Assembly: GCA_050184295.1 (NCBI GenBank)
Contig: JBFXAM010000142.1
Span: forward strand, 1-11,119
From: JBFXAM01 sp050184295
GTDB lineage: Bacteria > Planctomycetota > Phycisphaerae > UBA1845 > Fen-1342
Direction: 5' to 3'
Length of the DNA stretch: 11,119 bases
Shown in pieces: positions 1 to 5,991 of this stretch; within the stretch, counting starts at the first letter, position 1, and every line of letters begins with the position of its first letter. The translations under genes and the position numbers were made by a program. Below the pieces are notes generated by a model. That model was not told the DNA's origin, searched no databases, and saw only the letters and a program-made list of their open reading frames with translations.

Positions 1-44
1 ACTTCGGTCAACGTCAACGGTTTGATCGGTCGTCCACGTGCCAT
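1..44 (-). CDS. IS630-family transposase, N-terminal 14 residues only (runs off left edge)
   Basis: Reading the minus strand from the ATG at 44-42 gives MARGRPIKPLTLTE, still open at the window edge. A short basic start followed by a Pro-Leu-x-Leu-(T/S)-(D/E)-E type stretch is typical of IS630-family transposases, where it leads into an HTH DNA-binding region; the DDE catalytic domain would lie beyond the edge. No good Shine-Dalgarno sequence is visible. A TATAAA hexamer on the minus strand (113-108), about 64 bases upstream of the ATG, could be its -10 box. With only 14 residues, this rests on N-terminal resemblance plus the AT-rich, terminus-like DNA upstream. It might be another small HTH protein. 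Confidence 0.5.
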   Translation of the reverse strand, partial: MARGRPIKPLTLTE

Positions 45-107
45 CGTCGGGCTCCGGTAGCGAATCCTACCAAGCCAAACGCCGTGGCAGCACACTTATT
101 CAACGAA

Positions 108-113
108 TTTATA
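108..113 (-). promoter_or_regulatory. Possible -10 box (TATAAA) for the IS transposase
   Basis: TATAAA read on the minus strand lies within the AT-rich terminal segment of the putative IS and points toward the transposase start at 44. No convincing -35 hexamer was identified. Confidence 0.25.
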
Positions 114-123
114 ACTCGTGACA

Positions 124-843
124 CTAGGGATCCACCGCGCTCGGCCGGTTCACATCGACGATATCGTGCAGCTCCAGCGCGTCAAAGCGGTCGAGCAGCG
201 CCTCGGTGCCGTTCGCGAGCTTGTATTCCATCTCCGCCGGATAAAGCGGATAAAGCCCGAACACCCAGACGTCGCGCCGGTCATCGACTGCGATCGGCCC
301 CCAGTCATCGGAGACCGACAGCGGCGGCGCGACCAGCATGCAGGAGAACCGCACGCTCGGCGCGAACGGTTGCGGCGGGTCGCCGTTCGGAACCGTGTGC
401 CCATACCCGAGCCAGGTGTTGAACTCGTGCGGCAGGCGGGCGAGTTTCTTCAGCCAGCGAACCGGCCAGTAGACGCGTTCGTCGCGAAACGCTTCGTGAC
501 GCACAGCCCATTCGGGCGGCAGGCAGATCATGAGCTCGGTATGGCGCGGGACGCTTTCGAATCCCGGCTCATTCGGCACGTTCATCGGTTTTTCGGCCAT
601 CCCGCTGGTCACGAGTGTCCAGAAGTTGCGCTCGGGGCGCGGCGCGACGACGTGAACGTCGATGTGGACGTGCTCCGAGACGATTTCGTGGAACACATGC
701 GCGACCGGGCCGAGGTGCTTCTCGACGAACGTACTGACCGCGTCGATCAGGGCCGGGTCGCCGACGGAGCCGGGGCCCTCGTGGCTGGGCGATTCGTGGC
801 GGAGAATCCGCTGCGAGGGATGGATGGCGTCGTCATCGGGCAT
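124..843 (-). CDS. Suppressor of fused (SUFU) domain protein
   Basis: The product is 239 residues. Its central and C-terminal parts match the bacterial SUFU-domain family: a VHIDVHVVAPRPERNFWTLVTSG core (about 59-81) followed by GMAEKPMNVP, then TELMICLPPEW (about 102-112), GYGHTVPNGDPP (about 146-157) and the terminal YPLYPAEMEYKLANGTEALL (about 198-217). Stand-alone bacterial SUFU proteins have no settled function; some family members act as immunity proteins in polymorphic toxin systems, but no toxin gene is visible here. I chose the ATG at 843 because the conserved region follows soon after and the upstream extension looks non-coding; the Shine-Dalgarno is poor. The TAG stop overlaps the proposed TA target of the adjacent IS630 element, so the native C-terminus may have been trimmed slightly. 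The domain itself looks intact. Confidence 0.85.
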   Translation of the reverse strand: MPDDDAIHPSQRILRHESPSHEGPGSVGDPALIDAVSTFVEKHLGPVAHVFHEIVSEHVHIDVHVVAPRPERNFWTLVTSGMAEKPMNVPNEPGFESVPRHTELMICLPPEWAVRHEAFRDERVYWPVRWLKKLARLPHEFNTWLGYGHTVPNGDPPQPFAPSVRFSCMLVAPPLSVSDDWGPIAVDDRRDVWVFGLYPLYPAEMEYKLANGTEALLDRFDALELHDIVDVNRPSAVDP

Positions 844-902
844 GAAGGAAGCTCGAAAAATTCCGCACGGGTTGTACGCCTGACGCCGCTCGTTCGTTGT
901 GC

Positions 903-923
903 CGCCGCTCAGGAGCAGCGGCG
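903..923. other. Hairpin in the redoxin-SUFU intergenic gap
   Basis: CGCCGCT (903-909) pairs with AGCGGCG (917-923) across a 7-base loop. It sits about 60 bases upstream of the SUFU start and about 120 downstream of the redoxin stop. Neither strand has a following T-run, so it is not a classical intrinsic terminator. It could be a transcript-end or leader hairpin, or chance in GC-rich DNA. The rest of the 844-1041 gap shows nothing I can name. Confidence 0.25.
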
Positions 924-1041
924 CGACGGAAGCGTGATGGCACAAGTTGCGTCACGCCGACTCGACGCGTTCCCGCAGCCGGGGACGTAGCGTGCAGCGG
1001 CCGGCCCGGAGACCGAACGCGGGCTCATCGGCTCGCTCCGG

Positions 1042-2271
1042 CTATGGAATCCGCGCCAGCTCGCGCGCGGCGTCCTTGGCGAAGCTCGTTTCGGGATACT
1101 TGTCGAGAATCCGCTCCAGGCGTTCGCGCGCTTCCTTCCAGCGCCGCGCCGCCATGTACGTCTTCGACTCCGAGAGCCAGCGCTTGCAGTCGCGTTCGGC
1201 CTGAAACTCGCGCACTTCGCCCATGATCCGCGCGTCCTGGCGCATGCGCGCCAACACTTGCTCGGCCCGCTGCCCTTCCTCGCTGTCGGAGTACTCCTTC
1301 TGGAGTTCGTCGAGCGCGGTGAACGCCTCGCCGAAGCGCTTCGCCTCGAGCTGGTCGAGCGCCTTGCGCAGGTCGGCGCGGGCTTGCGCGGAGCCCTGCA
1401 TCGCTTTGACGACCTCGGCGATCTTCTCGTTGGTCTTGGTCAGCGTTTCCAGCCGCGCCTTGGCGGTTTTGGCGGCCTCCAGCCCGTGAAACCGGCGCAC
1501 CACGGCGCGCAGCGACTTGACGCCTTCCTCGTATTGCTTCTGCTCGATCTGGTCCTCGGCGGCCGCCAGCCGGTCGCGGCCGATCGCCTCCAGGAGATCC
1601 AGCAGTTGTTGACAGTCCTGCTTCAGCGTGTCGCCGGTCAGGGCGTTCTCGTACGCGTCGCGGGCGGCGGAGAACGCTTCGGGCCAGTCCTCCTCGCGGA
1701 TCGCGGCCCGGGCCCGCTCCAGCTTCGAGTGCACGATCTTCACATACTGCGGGTGGGTGCGCGTGGGCGGGTTGGCGGCGAGCGTCTCGCGCAGCGTCTT
1801 GACCATCTCCTCGTCGTTGCCGGGCCAGCCGCTCCACGCCACGCGCCCCTCCACGTCAATGATGACGACGCTCGGGTAGCGCTGGAGGCGGTATTCTTCG
1901 GCGCTCTTCGACCCCGTGCCCACCGGGAAGCTGATCTTTTCCTTCTCAAGCTGACCTTCGATGCGTTTTTTCTCGGCGTCGGTCAGCCCGATGACGATGA
2001 CGCCGCGGCCTTTGCCGAGGGCGTCGTGGTTCTCGACCAGGTTAATCAGCCCGAGGATGTTCTCGCCGCCGCGGGTCGACCAGTTCACCCAGAAAAACAG
2101 CACGACGATCATGCCGCGATACTCGGTGAGCGAGACGGCCTCGCCGCTCTCGGTGTTCAGCCACTCTTTCGCCTCGATGTCGGGGGCGAGCGCGCCCTTC
2201 TCGAGATCGGCCCGCGCGAGCTGGACGCCGACGATGGCAAGAGCCGACAGAACGAGCAGTCCGCGTTTCAT
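1042..2271 (-). CDS. Secreted redoxin (thioredoxin-fold) protein with C-terminal TPR-like repeats, catalytic cysteines missing
   Basis: The product is 409 residues. A signal peptide (about 1-21: KR, a hydrophobic run, then ARA) predicts export. Residues 25-165 form a TlpA/AhpC-like redoxin domain, with APDIEAKEWLN, the strand IVVLFFWVNW and a cis-Pro loop RYPSVVIID (Pro133). At the place where active TlpA-like proteins have WCxxC, this one reads W64-S65-T66-R67-G68, so both redox cysteines are absent. The only cysteines (220, 362) are in the helical half. Residues 175-409 are charged and helical, with TPR-like units around 185-215, 240-275, 305-342 and 373-409. A strong Shine-Dalgarno, AGAGGTG, lies 4 bases before the ATG. 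A binding or scaffold role in the periplasm is more likely than disulfide chemistry; this is an inference. Confidence 0.85.
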   Translation of the reverse strand: MKRGLLVLSALAIVGVQLARADLEKGALAPDIEAKEWLNTESGEAVSLTEYRGMIVVLFFWVNWSTRGGENILGLINLVENHDALGKGRGVIVIGLTDAEKKRIEGQLEKEKISFPVGTGSKSAEEYRLQRYPSVVIIDVEGRVAWSGWPGNDEEMVKTLRETLAANPPTRTHPQYVKIVHSKLERARAAIREEDWPEAFSAARDAYENALTGDTLKQDCQQLLDLLEAIGRDRLAAAEDQIEQKQYEEGVKSLRAVVRRFHGLEAAKTAKARLETLTKTNEKIAEVVKAMQGSAQARADLRKALDQLEAKRFGEAFTALDELQKEYSDSEEGQRAEQVLARMRQDARIMGEVREFQAERDCKRWLSESKTYMAARRWKEARERLERILDKYPETSFAKDAARELARIP

Positions 2272-2441
2272 GGAGCACCTCTTTGCGCGAGAAGGATGCG
2301 CGTGCGTCGCCCGCCCGAACGGCGCCGATCGCCCCGCCGGCGCGACTCGACGATCGCCGGCCTGATTGATCCTAGCGGGCCCGCCGGGAAGCGAAAAGTG
2401 GCGCTTGCCGTCCGGCGGCCGACCGCGCCCGGCCGGTCCCT
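2272..2441. other. Intergenic gap between the zinc-ribbon and redoxin genes
   Basis: This 170-base gap separates two minus-strand genes. It holds the redoxin Shine-Dalgarno and two weak inverted repeats: GCCGGCG/CGCCGGC at 2336-2342 and 2355-2361, and AAGCG/CGCTT at 2389-2393 and 2402-2406. Neither is followed by a T-run. No clear promoter or small ORF was identified. Confidence 0.3.
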
Positions 2442-2813
2442 TCACGCGCGCGCCGGGCCGCGCGCGGCACGAACCGCGTGGTGCGTGGTGTGGGACGCGC
2501 AGCCCATCGTCCAGAGCAGCACGATCAGGATCGCGGCCATCGCGACCACGACGAACCAGACGCCGCGCCGCGCCGGCCGGGCCGTCGCGGTGACGATCCA
2601 CGAGCCGCAGCGGGGACAACGAAGGACGCCTTCGTAAACCACGGCGCCGCACTCCGGACACTCCTCGGTGGCCGCGTCGTCGTTGTCCGGGTCGTCGAGG
2701 TCGCCGGGCAGCGGTGCGTCGCGATCGTCCTCCCACGCATCGTGCGAGTTGCGCCAGCTCTCCGGCGGCGTCGGATCGTCATCCGGTTCGTCGAATCGCC
2801 GGCGGCGGGTCAT
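2442..2813 (-). CDS. Small zinc-ribbon, single-pass membrane protein
   Basis: The product is 123 residues. Residues 1-50 are hydrophilic and very acidic (many Asp and Pro). Next come two CxxC knuckles, CPEC (52-55) and CPRC (66-69), spaced like a zinc-ribbon that binds one Zn. One transmembrane helix follows (about 85-103, VWFVVVAMAAILIVLLWTM), and then a short His/Arg-rich tail. The N-terminal ribbon would be cytoplasmic if the positive-inside rule holds, because ARPARR precedes the helix. The ATG follows the TGA of the isochorismatase-family gene after a single base, so the two are almost certainly co-transcribed and probably translationally coupled. I cannot name a family or function; planctomycete genomes carry many small proteins of this zinc-ribbon plus membrane-helix design. 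Confidence 0.75.
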   Translation of the reverse strand: MTRRRRFDEPDDDPTPPESWRNSHDAWEDDRDAPLPGDLDDPDNDDAATEECPECGAVVYEGVLRCPRCGSWIVTATARPARRGVWFVVVAMAAILIVLLWTMGCASHTTHHAVRAARGPARA

Positions 2814-2814
2814 G

Positions 2815-3369
2815 TCAGCGCACGATCGGGAGCATCCGCTTGAAAAGCTCGGTGCCGGCCCGCTCCATCAGTTCATAGATGCACGATTCAACCGTGGTCA
2901 CCGTCACGCCCGCGTGTCGCATCCGCTCCACCGCGGTTGCACGGTCGACTTCGCGCCGCGAACCGACCGCGTCCACGAGCAGCCACGGCTCCATCCCGTC
3001 GGCCAGCAGGTCGAGCGCGGTCTGCTGCACGCACACGTGCGTTTCGATTCCGACCAGCATGACAACGGGGCGGTGCAGAGACGTGATTCGCGTCCGGCAG
3101 CCTTCGTCCGCCCACACGCTGAAGGTCGTTTTCTCGAATCGGGGCGCGTCGCGCGTCTCCGCCAGGATCGTTGGCTCGGTCGGTCCCAGCCCGGACGGGT
3201 ACTGCTCAGTCACGGTCGCGGGCAGCGCCAGCTCGCGAGCTGCCCGCAGCGTCCGCACGATCTGCGCGACGACGGACTCGTGCTCGCGGATGTGCGGCGT
3301 GAGGCGGGCCTGCACGTCGACGACGAGCACTTGCGCGTGGTCCGGCCTGATCCGCGAACGAACAGCCAT
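2815..3369 (-). CDS. Isochorismatase-family cysteine hydrolase
   Basis: The product is 184 residues, normal for the family. The catalytic triad of this superfamily (isochorismatase, nicotinamidase, YcaC-like hydrolases) is visible: Asp18 in VLVVDVQ, Lys80 in RFEKTTFS and the nucleophile Cys113 in GIETHVCVQQTA, the last also carrying the usual cis-peptide turn. The sequence resembles the broad YcaC-like group of unknown substrate more than a true isochorismatase (no aryl carrier domain) or a clear nicotinamidase (the metal-binding DxHxxxH pattern is not evident). The ATG at 3369 is chosen because GAGGA lies 5 bases upstream and the domain begins at once; longer in-frame starts add only a basic, non-conserved stretch. 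It is followed one base later by the zinc-ribbon membrane gene. A cytoplasmic hydrolase of a small amide or ester is likely. Confidence 0.88.
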   Translation of the reverse strand: MAVRSRIRPDHAQVLVVDVQARLTPHIREHESVVAQIVRTLRAARELALPATVTEQYPSGLGPTEPTILAETRDAPRFEKTTFSVWADEGCRTRITSLHRPVVMLVGIETHVCVQQTALDLLADGMEPWLLVDAVGSRREVDRATAVERMRHAGVTVTTVESCIYELMERAGTELFKRMLPIVR

Positions 3370-3490
3370 GCCGATCCTCGGACCAGCGCTCGACGCGAAG
3401 GCCTCGATCCGACGCCGACGCCGCGGTCCATCGGGCGGCAGTGTCGCATAGACTCGCGGCGTGTGCAAATCATGCGCGCGGCGGGGCGCG

Positions 3491-3524
3491 GTTGCTGGCC
3501 GCGCCGCAAAATCGCGGGTATAAT
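3491..3524 (+). promoter_or_regulatory. Putative scpB promoter (perfect TATAAT -10; GTTGC upstream)
   Basis: A perfect TATAAT sits at 3519-3524 in otherwise GC-rich DNA, 37 bases before the scpB ATG. The best -35-like block is TTGCTG at 3492-3497, but its 21-base spacer is longer than the usual 16-18. The same GTTGC-N24-ATAATTCGC arrangement recurs upstream of the downstream diguanylate cyclase gene, which supports function. Confidence 0.5.
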
Positions 3525-3561
3525 TCGCATTGGATCGAGATTACGAAAGGAGTGCCGCGTC

Positions 3562-4389
3562 ATGGATGATGCTGTCGCCGCATGCCAGGCGGCCGATCGA
3601 TTCCTTCCCGTCGAATGCGATTCCGACTCCGCGGGGCGTCCGCCGATGATGAACCCGACCGAGCCGCACACCGAGATGAACCGCCAGCCCGCCGATGACG
3701 ACGCGGCCGGTGACGAGCGCGCCGTCCACGCCGATGACGCCGCGCCCCGGACACTGCTGGTCCGCCCAACGTCGGCGAAGCACGATGCCGCCGCGCCCGG
3801 GCCGCAACTGCCCACGCTGGTCGAGGCGCTGCTGTTCGCGGCGGACACGCCGCTGAGCCTGGCGCGGCTGAGCGAGATCGCGCAGGCGTCGCACAACGAG
3901 GTGCGTCTGGCCATCGCGGAGTTGAACGATCGCTACGTCTCCAACGGCTCGTCGTTTCGCGTGGAAGGGATCGCGCGCGGCTACCAGTTGCTGACGCTGC
4001 CCGCGTTTCAGCCGTGGCTTGTGCAGCTCGACAAGCAGCGCGTCCAGACCCGCATCAGCGCCGCGGCGCTCGAGGTACTCTCGATCATCGCCTACAAGCA
4101 ACCGATCGTGCGCGCCGACATCGAGGCAATCCGCGGCGTGGCGTGCGGCGACGCGCTGAGCCGGCTGCGCGACGCGGGCTTGATCAAGTCCGTCGGTCGA
4201 GCCGAGATCGTGGGTCGGCCGCTGCTTTACGGCACGACGCGCAAGTTTCTTGAGACCTTTGGGTTACACGATCTCGAAGCGCTGCCGCCGTTGGACTCGC
4301 TGCCGCTGCGGCGCAGCCTCGGCGGCGAGCCTGCGAGCGAAGCGCCGCGCGAAACCGAAGCGCCGAGGCGCGTCGCGGCCGGCGCCTGA
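3562..4389 (+). CDS. scpB: Segregation and condensation protein B (ScpB)
   Basis: ScpB dimers bind the kleisin ScpA in the SMC-ScpAB condensin complex, which organises and segregates the chromosome. Residues about 83-243 of 275 carry the whole ScpB core of tandem winged helices: LVEALLFAADTPLSLARLSEI (about 86-106), the hallmark SIIAYKQPIVRADIEAIRG (about 164-182), RDAGLIKSVGRAEIVGRPLLYGTT and the terminal FLETFGLHDLEALPPL. The first 80 residues are an Asp/Ala/Pro-rich extension not usual in ScpB (typically about 180-200 residues), and the last 30 are a charged tail. The ATG at 3562 is supported by AAAGGAG (3546-3552) with a 9-base spacer; ATG codons at 3646 and 3649 are later alternatives with no good Shine-Dalgarno. 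The gene is divergent from the isochorismatase-family gene. scpA, often adjacent in other bacteria, is not in this window. Confidence 0.95.
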   Translation: MDDAVAACQAADRFLPVECDSDSAGRPPMMNPTEPHTEMNRQPADDDAAGDERAVHADDAAPRTLLVRPTSAKHDAAAPGPQLPTLVEALLFAADTPLSLARLSEIAQASHNEVRLAIAELNDRYVSNGSSFRVEGIARGYQLLTLPAFQPWLVQLDKQRVQTRISAAALEVLSIIAYKQPIVRADIEAIRGVACGDALSRLRDAGLIKSVGRAEIVGRPLLYGTTRKFLETFGLHDLEALPPLDSLPLRRSLGGEPASEAPRETEAPRRVAAGA

Positions 4390-4409
4390 AGAGCCGCCCC
4401 GCGATCGGC

Positions 4410-4443
4410 GTTGCGACGACCGGCGCGGCCCACGAGCGATAAT
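4410..4443 (+). promoter_or_regulatory. Putative promoter of the diguanylate cyclase gene (GTTGC-N24-ATAATTCGC)
   Basis: GATAAT (4438-4443), part of ATAATTCGC (4439-4447), is preceded by GTTGC (4410-4414). The composition and the exact 24-base separation match the scpB promoter region (3491-3528). If it is used, transcripts would begin near 4450 and carry a leader of about 115 bases. Confidence 0.35.
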
Positions 4444-4451
4444 TCGCGAGT

Positions 4452-4504
4452 TGTCTGTGTTTCAGCTCGGTTCGGCCATTCGTAAGCCCGAGCGCCTGTC
4501 TGTG
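4452..4504 (+). repeat. Short direct repeat TGTCTGTG in the cyclase leader
   Basis: TGTCTGTG occurs at 4452-4459 and again at 4497-4504, a 45-base period. The second copy overlaps the loop and 3' arm of the first leader hairpin. This could be a protein-binding site pair or chance. Confidence 0.3.
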
Positions 4505-4567
4505 CTCGCTGGCCGGCTCCCTTCCGCGAGCCGATAGCACTTCCGTCCGCACTCTTCGGGGACGGAA
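4489..4567 (+). promoter_or_regulatory. Structured 5' leader: three successive hairpins ending at the cyclase start codon
   Basis: Three inverted repeats lie end to end: CGAGC/GCTCG (4489-4493 with 4504-4508), CGGCTC/GAGCCG (4514-4519 with 4528-4533) and TTCCGTCC/GGACGGAA (4541-4548 with 4560-4567, 11-base loop). The 3' arm of the last touches the ATG at 4568 and overlaps most of the only Shine-Dalgarno-like run, GGGGA (4558-4562). Folding would hide the ribosome-binding region, so translational control is plausible. It does not resemble a c-di-GMP riboswitch that I recognise. Confidence 0.45.
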
Positions 4568-5890
4568 ATGAACCTGTCACAAACCACGTGCGGCCTTGCC
4601 GCGCTCGTTGCCGCGCTCGTCGCCGGCGGGACGGCGTGGCGGCTCGTCGAGCGGGACGCGACCGCCGCCCAGCTTCAGCGGCGCGCCGCTGCCGCCGAAC
4701 CGCTGCTGTCCTTTGTGCTGGCCGCCGGCGCGGGCGGCAGTCGGCCTCTGACGCCTGAAGATCATGCGGCGTTGGCGCGGCTGGCGGAAGCGAGCCAGGC
4801 GGTGCGCTGGGTGGCGCTGGTGCGCGCGGATGGGAGCGTGCTGGAGCTTCGACAGAAATTCGACGTACCGCGGGTCGAGCTGCTGCGCCTGGTGGGCGCG
4901 GACCGGACGCGTGTCCGCTGGCACGCGCAGCGGGTTCAGACCGCCGTGGGCAGCCACGATCTGCACGCACTGGTGATCCCGCTCGGCGAGGATCGTGGGG
5001 CGCTGGCAGCGCTGGTCGAGACTCCCGCGGCGACTGATGCGACGGCGTCGGCGCTGCACATTCCGGCTGCCGGAATCGCATCGGCGGGGCTGGCCGTCGC
5101 GTCTGCGCTGCTGTACGCAGGCGTGGTGCGTCCGAACCGGCGGCTGCGGGTTCGCGCCGCCGCGGTGCGCGACGAACTGTTCGCGCTCGCGGGTCGCGAC
5201 GCGCGCGCCGGCGCCGCCGAGCCGGTCGCGGCACTGGAGGAGCTGCGCGGCGCGATGAAGCAGGCGCTGCGCGACGCGAGCGCCCTGCGGCGTGCAGTGG
5301 ATACGCGCGTCGAGACGCGCACGCGCCAGGCGGAGGACGCGCTCCGCAGCGCCGACCGCGACGCGCACACCGACGCGCTGACGCGCCTGCCCAACCGCCG
5401 CGCGCTGGAGCGCGAGCTGCCGCGCGCGTTCGACGAACACCACACCGCGGGCGGCGAGTTGTCGGTCGTAGTCGTCGACGTGAACAACCTGAAGACATTG
5501 AACGACGAGGTGGGTCACAGCGCCGGCGACGATCTCATTGCCGGCGTCGGCGAAGTGCTCCGCGCCGCGCTCGACCGGCAGAAGCACTTCGCGGCCCGCT
5601 ACGGCGGCGACGAGTTCGTCCTCGTGCTTTCGAATACAAACGTCGGCGACGCACTCGCGCTCGTCCAGCGCGTCCACAAGCTCTTCATCCAGCGCACGCG
5701 CAAGTACGCGCGGCTGCGCAGGCCGCCGGGGCTCGCGGTCGGCGTCGCCGCCCTGCGCCGCCACGCAGCGCGCTCGTCTGAACACCTCCTGCGACTCGCT
5801 GACGAAGCGATGTACCAGGCGAAGCGCGGCGGACGGGCGGTGGTCGCGGCGCATGAACTCCCCGAGGCGCGCCCCGCCAGCGTTCCATAG
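4568..5890 (+). CDS. Membrane-anchored diguanylate cyclase (GGDEF domain)
   Basis: Makes c-di-GMP from two GTP. The product has 440 residues. TM1 (about 8-24) is followed by an extracytoplasmic region (about 25-160) of no family I recognise, TM2 (about 164-187), a charged helical or coiled-coil linker (about 190-265) and the GGDEF domain (about 266-430). Active-site features are complete: DALTRLPNRRALE, the metal Asp304 in DVNNLKTLND, GH..GD (316-321) and GGDEF at 346-350. The product-inhibition I-site, normally RxxD just before GGDEF, reads RQKH (337-340), so feedback inhibition may be lost. There is no EAL domain. The ATG at 4568 is the first possible start after an in-frame TAG at 4535. 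The gene follows scpB by 178 bases with its own promoter-like element and a structured leader, and probably responds to an envelope signal. Confidence 0.92.
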   Translation: MNLSQTTCGLAALVAALVAGGTAWRLVERDATAAQLQRRAAAAEPLLSFVLAAGAGGSRPLTPEDHAALARLAEASQAVRWVALVRADGSVLELRQKFDVPRVELLRLVGADRTRVRWHAQRVQTAVGSHDLHALVIPLGEDRGALAALVETPAATDATASALHIPAAGIASAGLAVASALLYAGVVRPNRRLRVRAAAVRDELFALAGRDARAGAAEPVAALEELRGAMKQALRDASALRRAVDTRVETRTRQAEDALRSADRDAHTDALTRLPNRRALERELPRAFDEHHTAGGELSVVVVDVNNLKTLNDEVGHSAGDDLIAGVGEVLRAALDRQKHFAARYGGDEFVLVLSNTNVGDALALVQRVHKLFIQRTRKYARLRRPPGLAVGVAALRRHAARSSEHLLRLADEAMYQAKRGGRAVVAAHELPEARPASVP

Positions 5891-5938
5891 CGCGACGAGC
5901 GCCGGATGCGCGCACCGCGGCCTCGCGCAGACCTGGGC

Positions 5939-5956
5939 GCGCCGCCGCGGCGGCGC
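5939..5956. terminator. Perfect 18-base palindrome between convergent genes (possible bidirectional terminator)
   Basis: GCGCCGCCGCGGCGGCGC lies in the 101-base gap between the converging cyclase and pseudopilin genes. As RNA it forms a 7-bp GC stem with a CGCG loop in either direction. A second small hairpin, TCGGC-tcgt-GCCGA, follows nearby (about 5965-5978). There is no T-run on either side, so it would not be a classical intrinsic terminator. Confidence 0.35.
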
Positions 5957-5991
5957 AGACGCGGTTCGGCTCGTGCCGACACGCGGGCGTG

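Larger units (their letters stand above)
1..126 (-). mobile_element. Left-edge fragment of an IS630-family insertion sequence (terminal region)
   Basis: The strip from 45 to 124 is AT-richer than the surrounding DNA and leads, on the minus strand, straight into an ORF whose first residues resemble IS630-type transposases. IS630/Tc1-mariner elements insert at and duplicate a TA dinucleotide. A TA lies at 125-126, inside the stop codon of the neighbouring SUFU gene, so the element would end at 124, reading GTGTCACGAG inward on the minus strand. An imperfect inverted repeat (103-109 with 113-119, 6 of 7 pairs) lies near the proposed end. The other terminus is outside the window, so the boundary is inferred and not confirmed by paired repeats. 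Confidence 0.55.

Noticed and set aside
1..60. Possible 3' end of a plus-strand gene (open from base 1 to a TAG at 58)
   Set aside because: The short peptide has no recognisable content, and the minus-strand reading as a transposase N-terminus explains the segment better.
1258..2637. 459-codon open frame on the plus strand, opposite the redoxin gene
   Set aside because: It is antisense to a clear redoxin/TPR gene. Its product is His/Arg/Asp-rich with no domain, a typical GC-rich shadow.
2814..2817. Overlap-type programmed frameshift between the hydrolase and zinc-ribbon genes
   Set aside because: Both genes have their own complete start and stop, and the proteins are unrelated; simple translational coupling is sufficient.
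4489..4567. c-di-GMP riboswitch in front of the cyclase gene
   Set aside because: The hairpins do not show the GEMM-I or GEMM-II core layout or conserved bases that I know; kept only as an unclassified structured leader.
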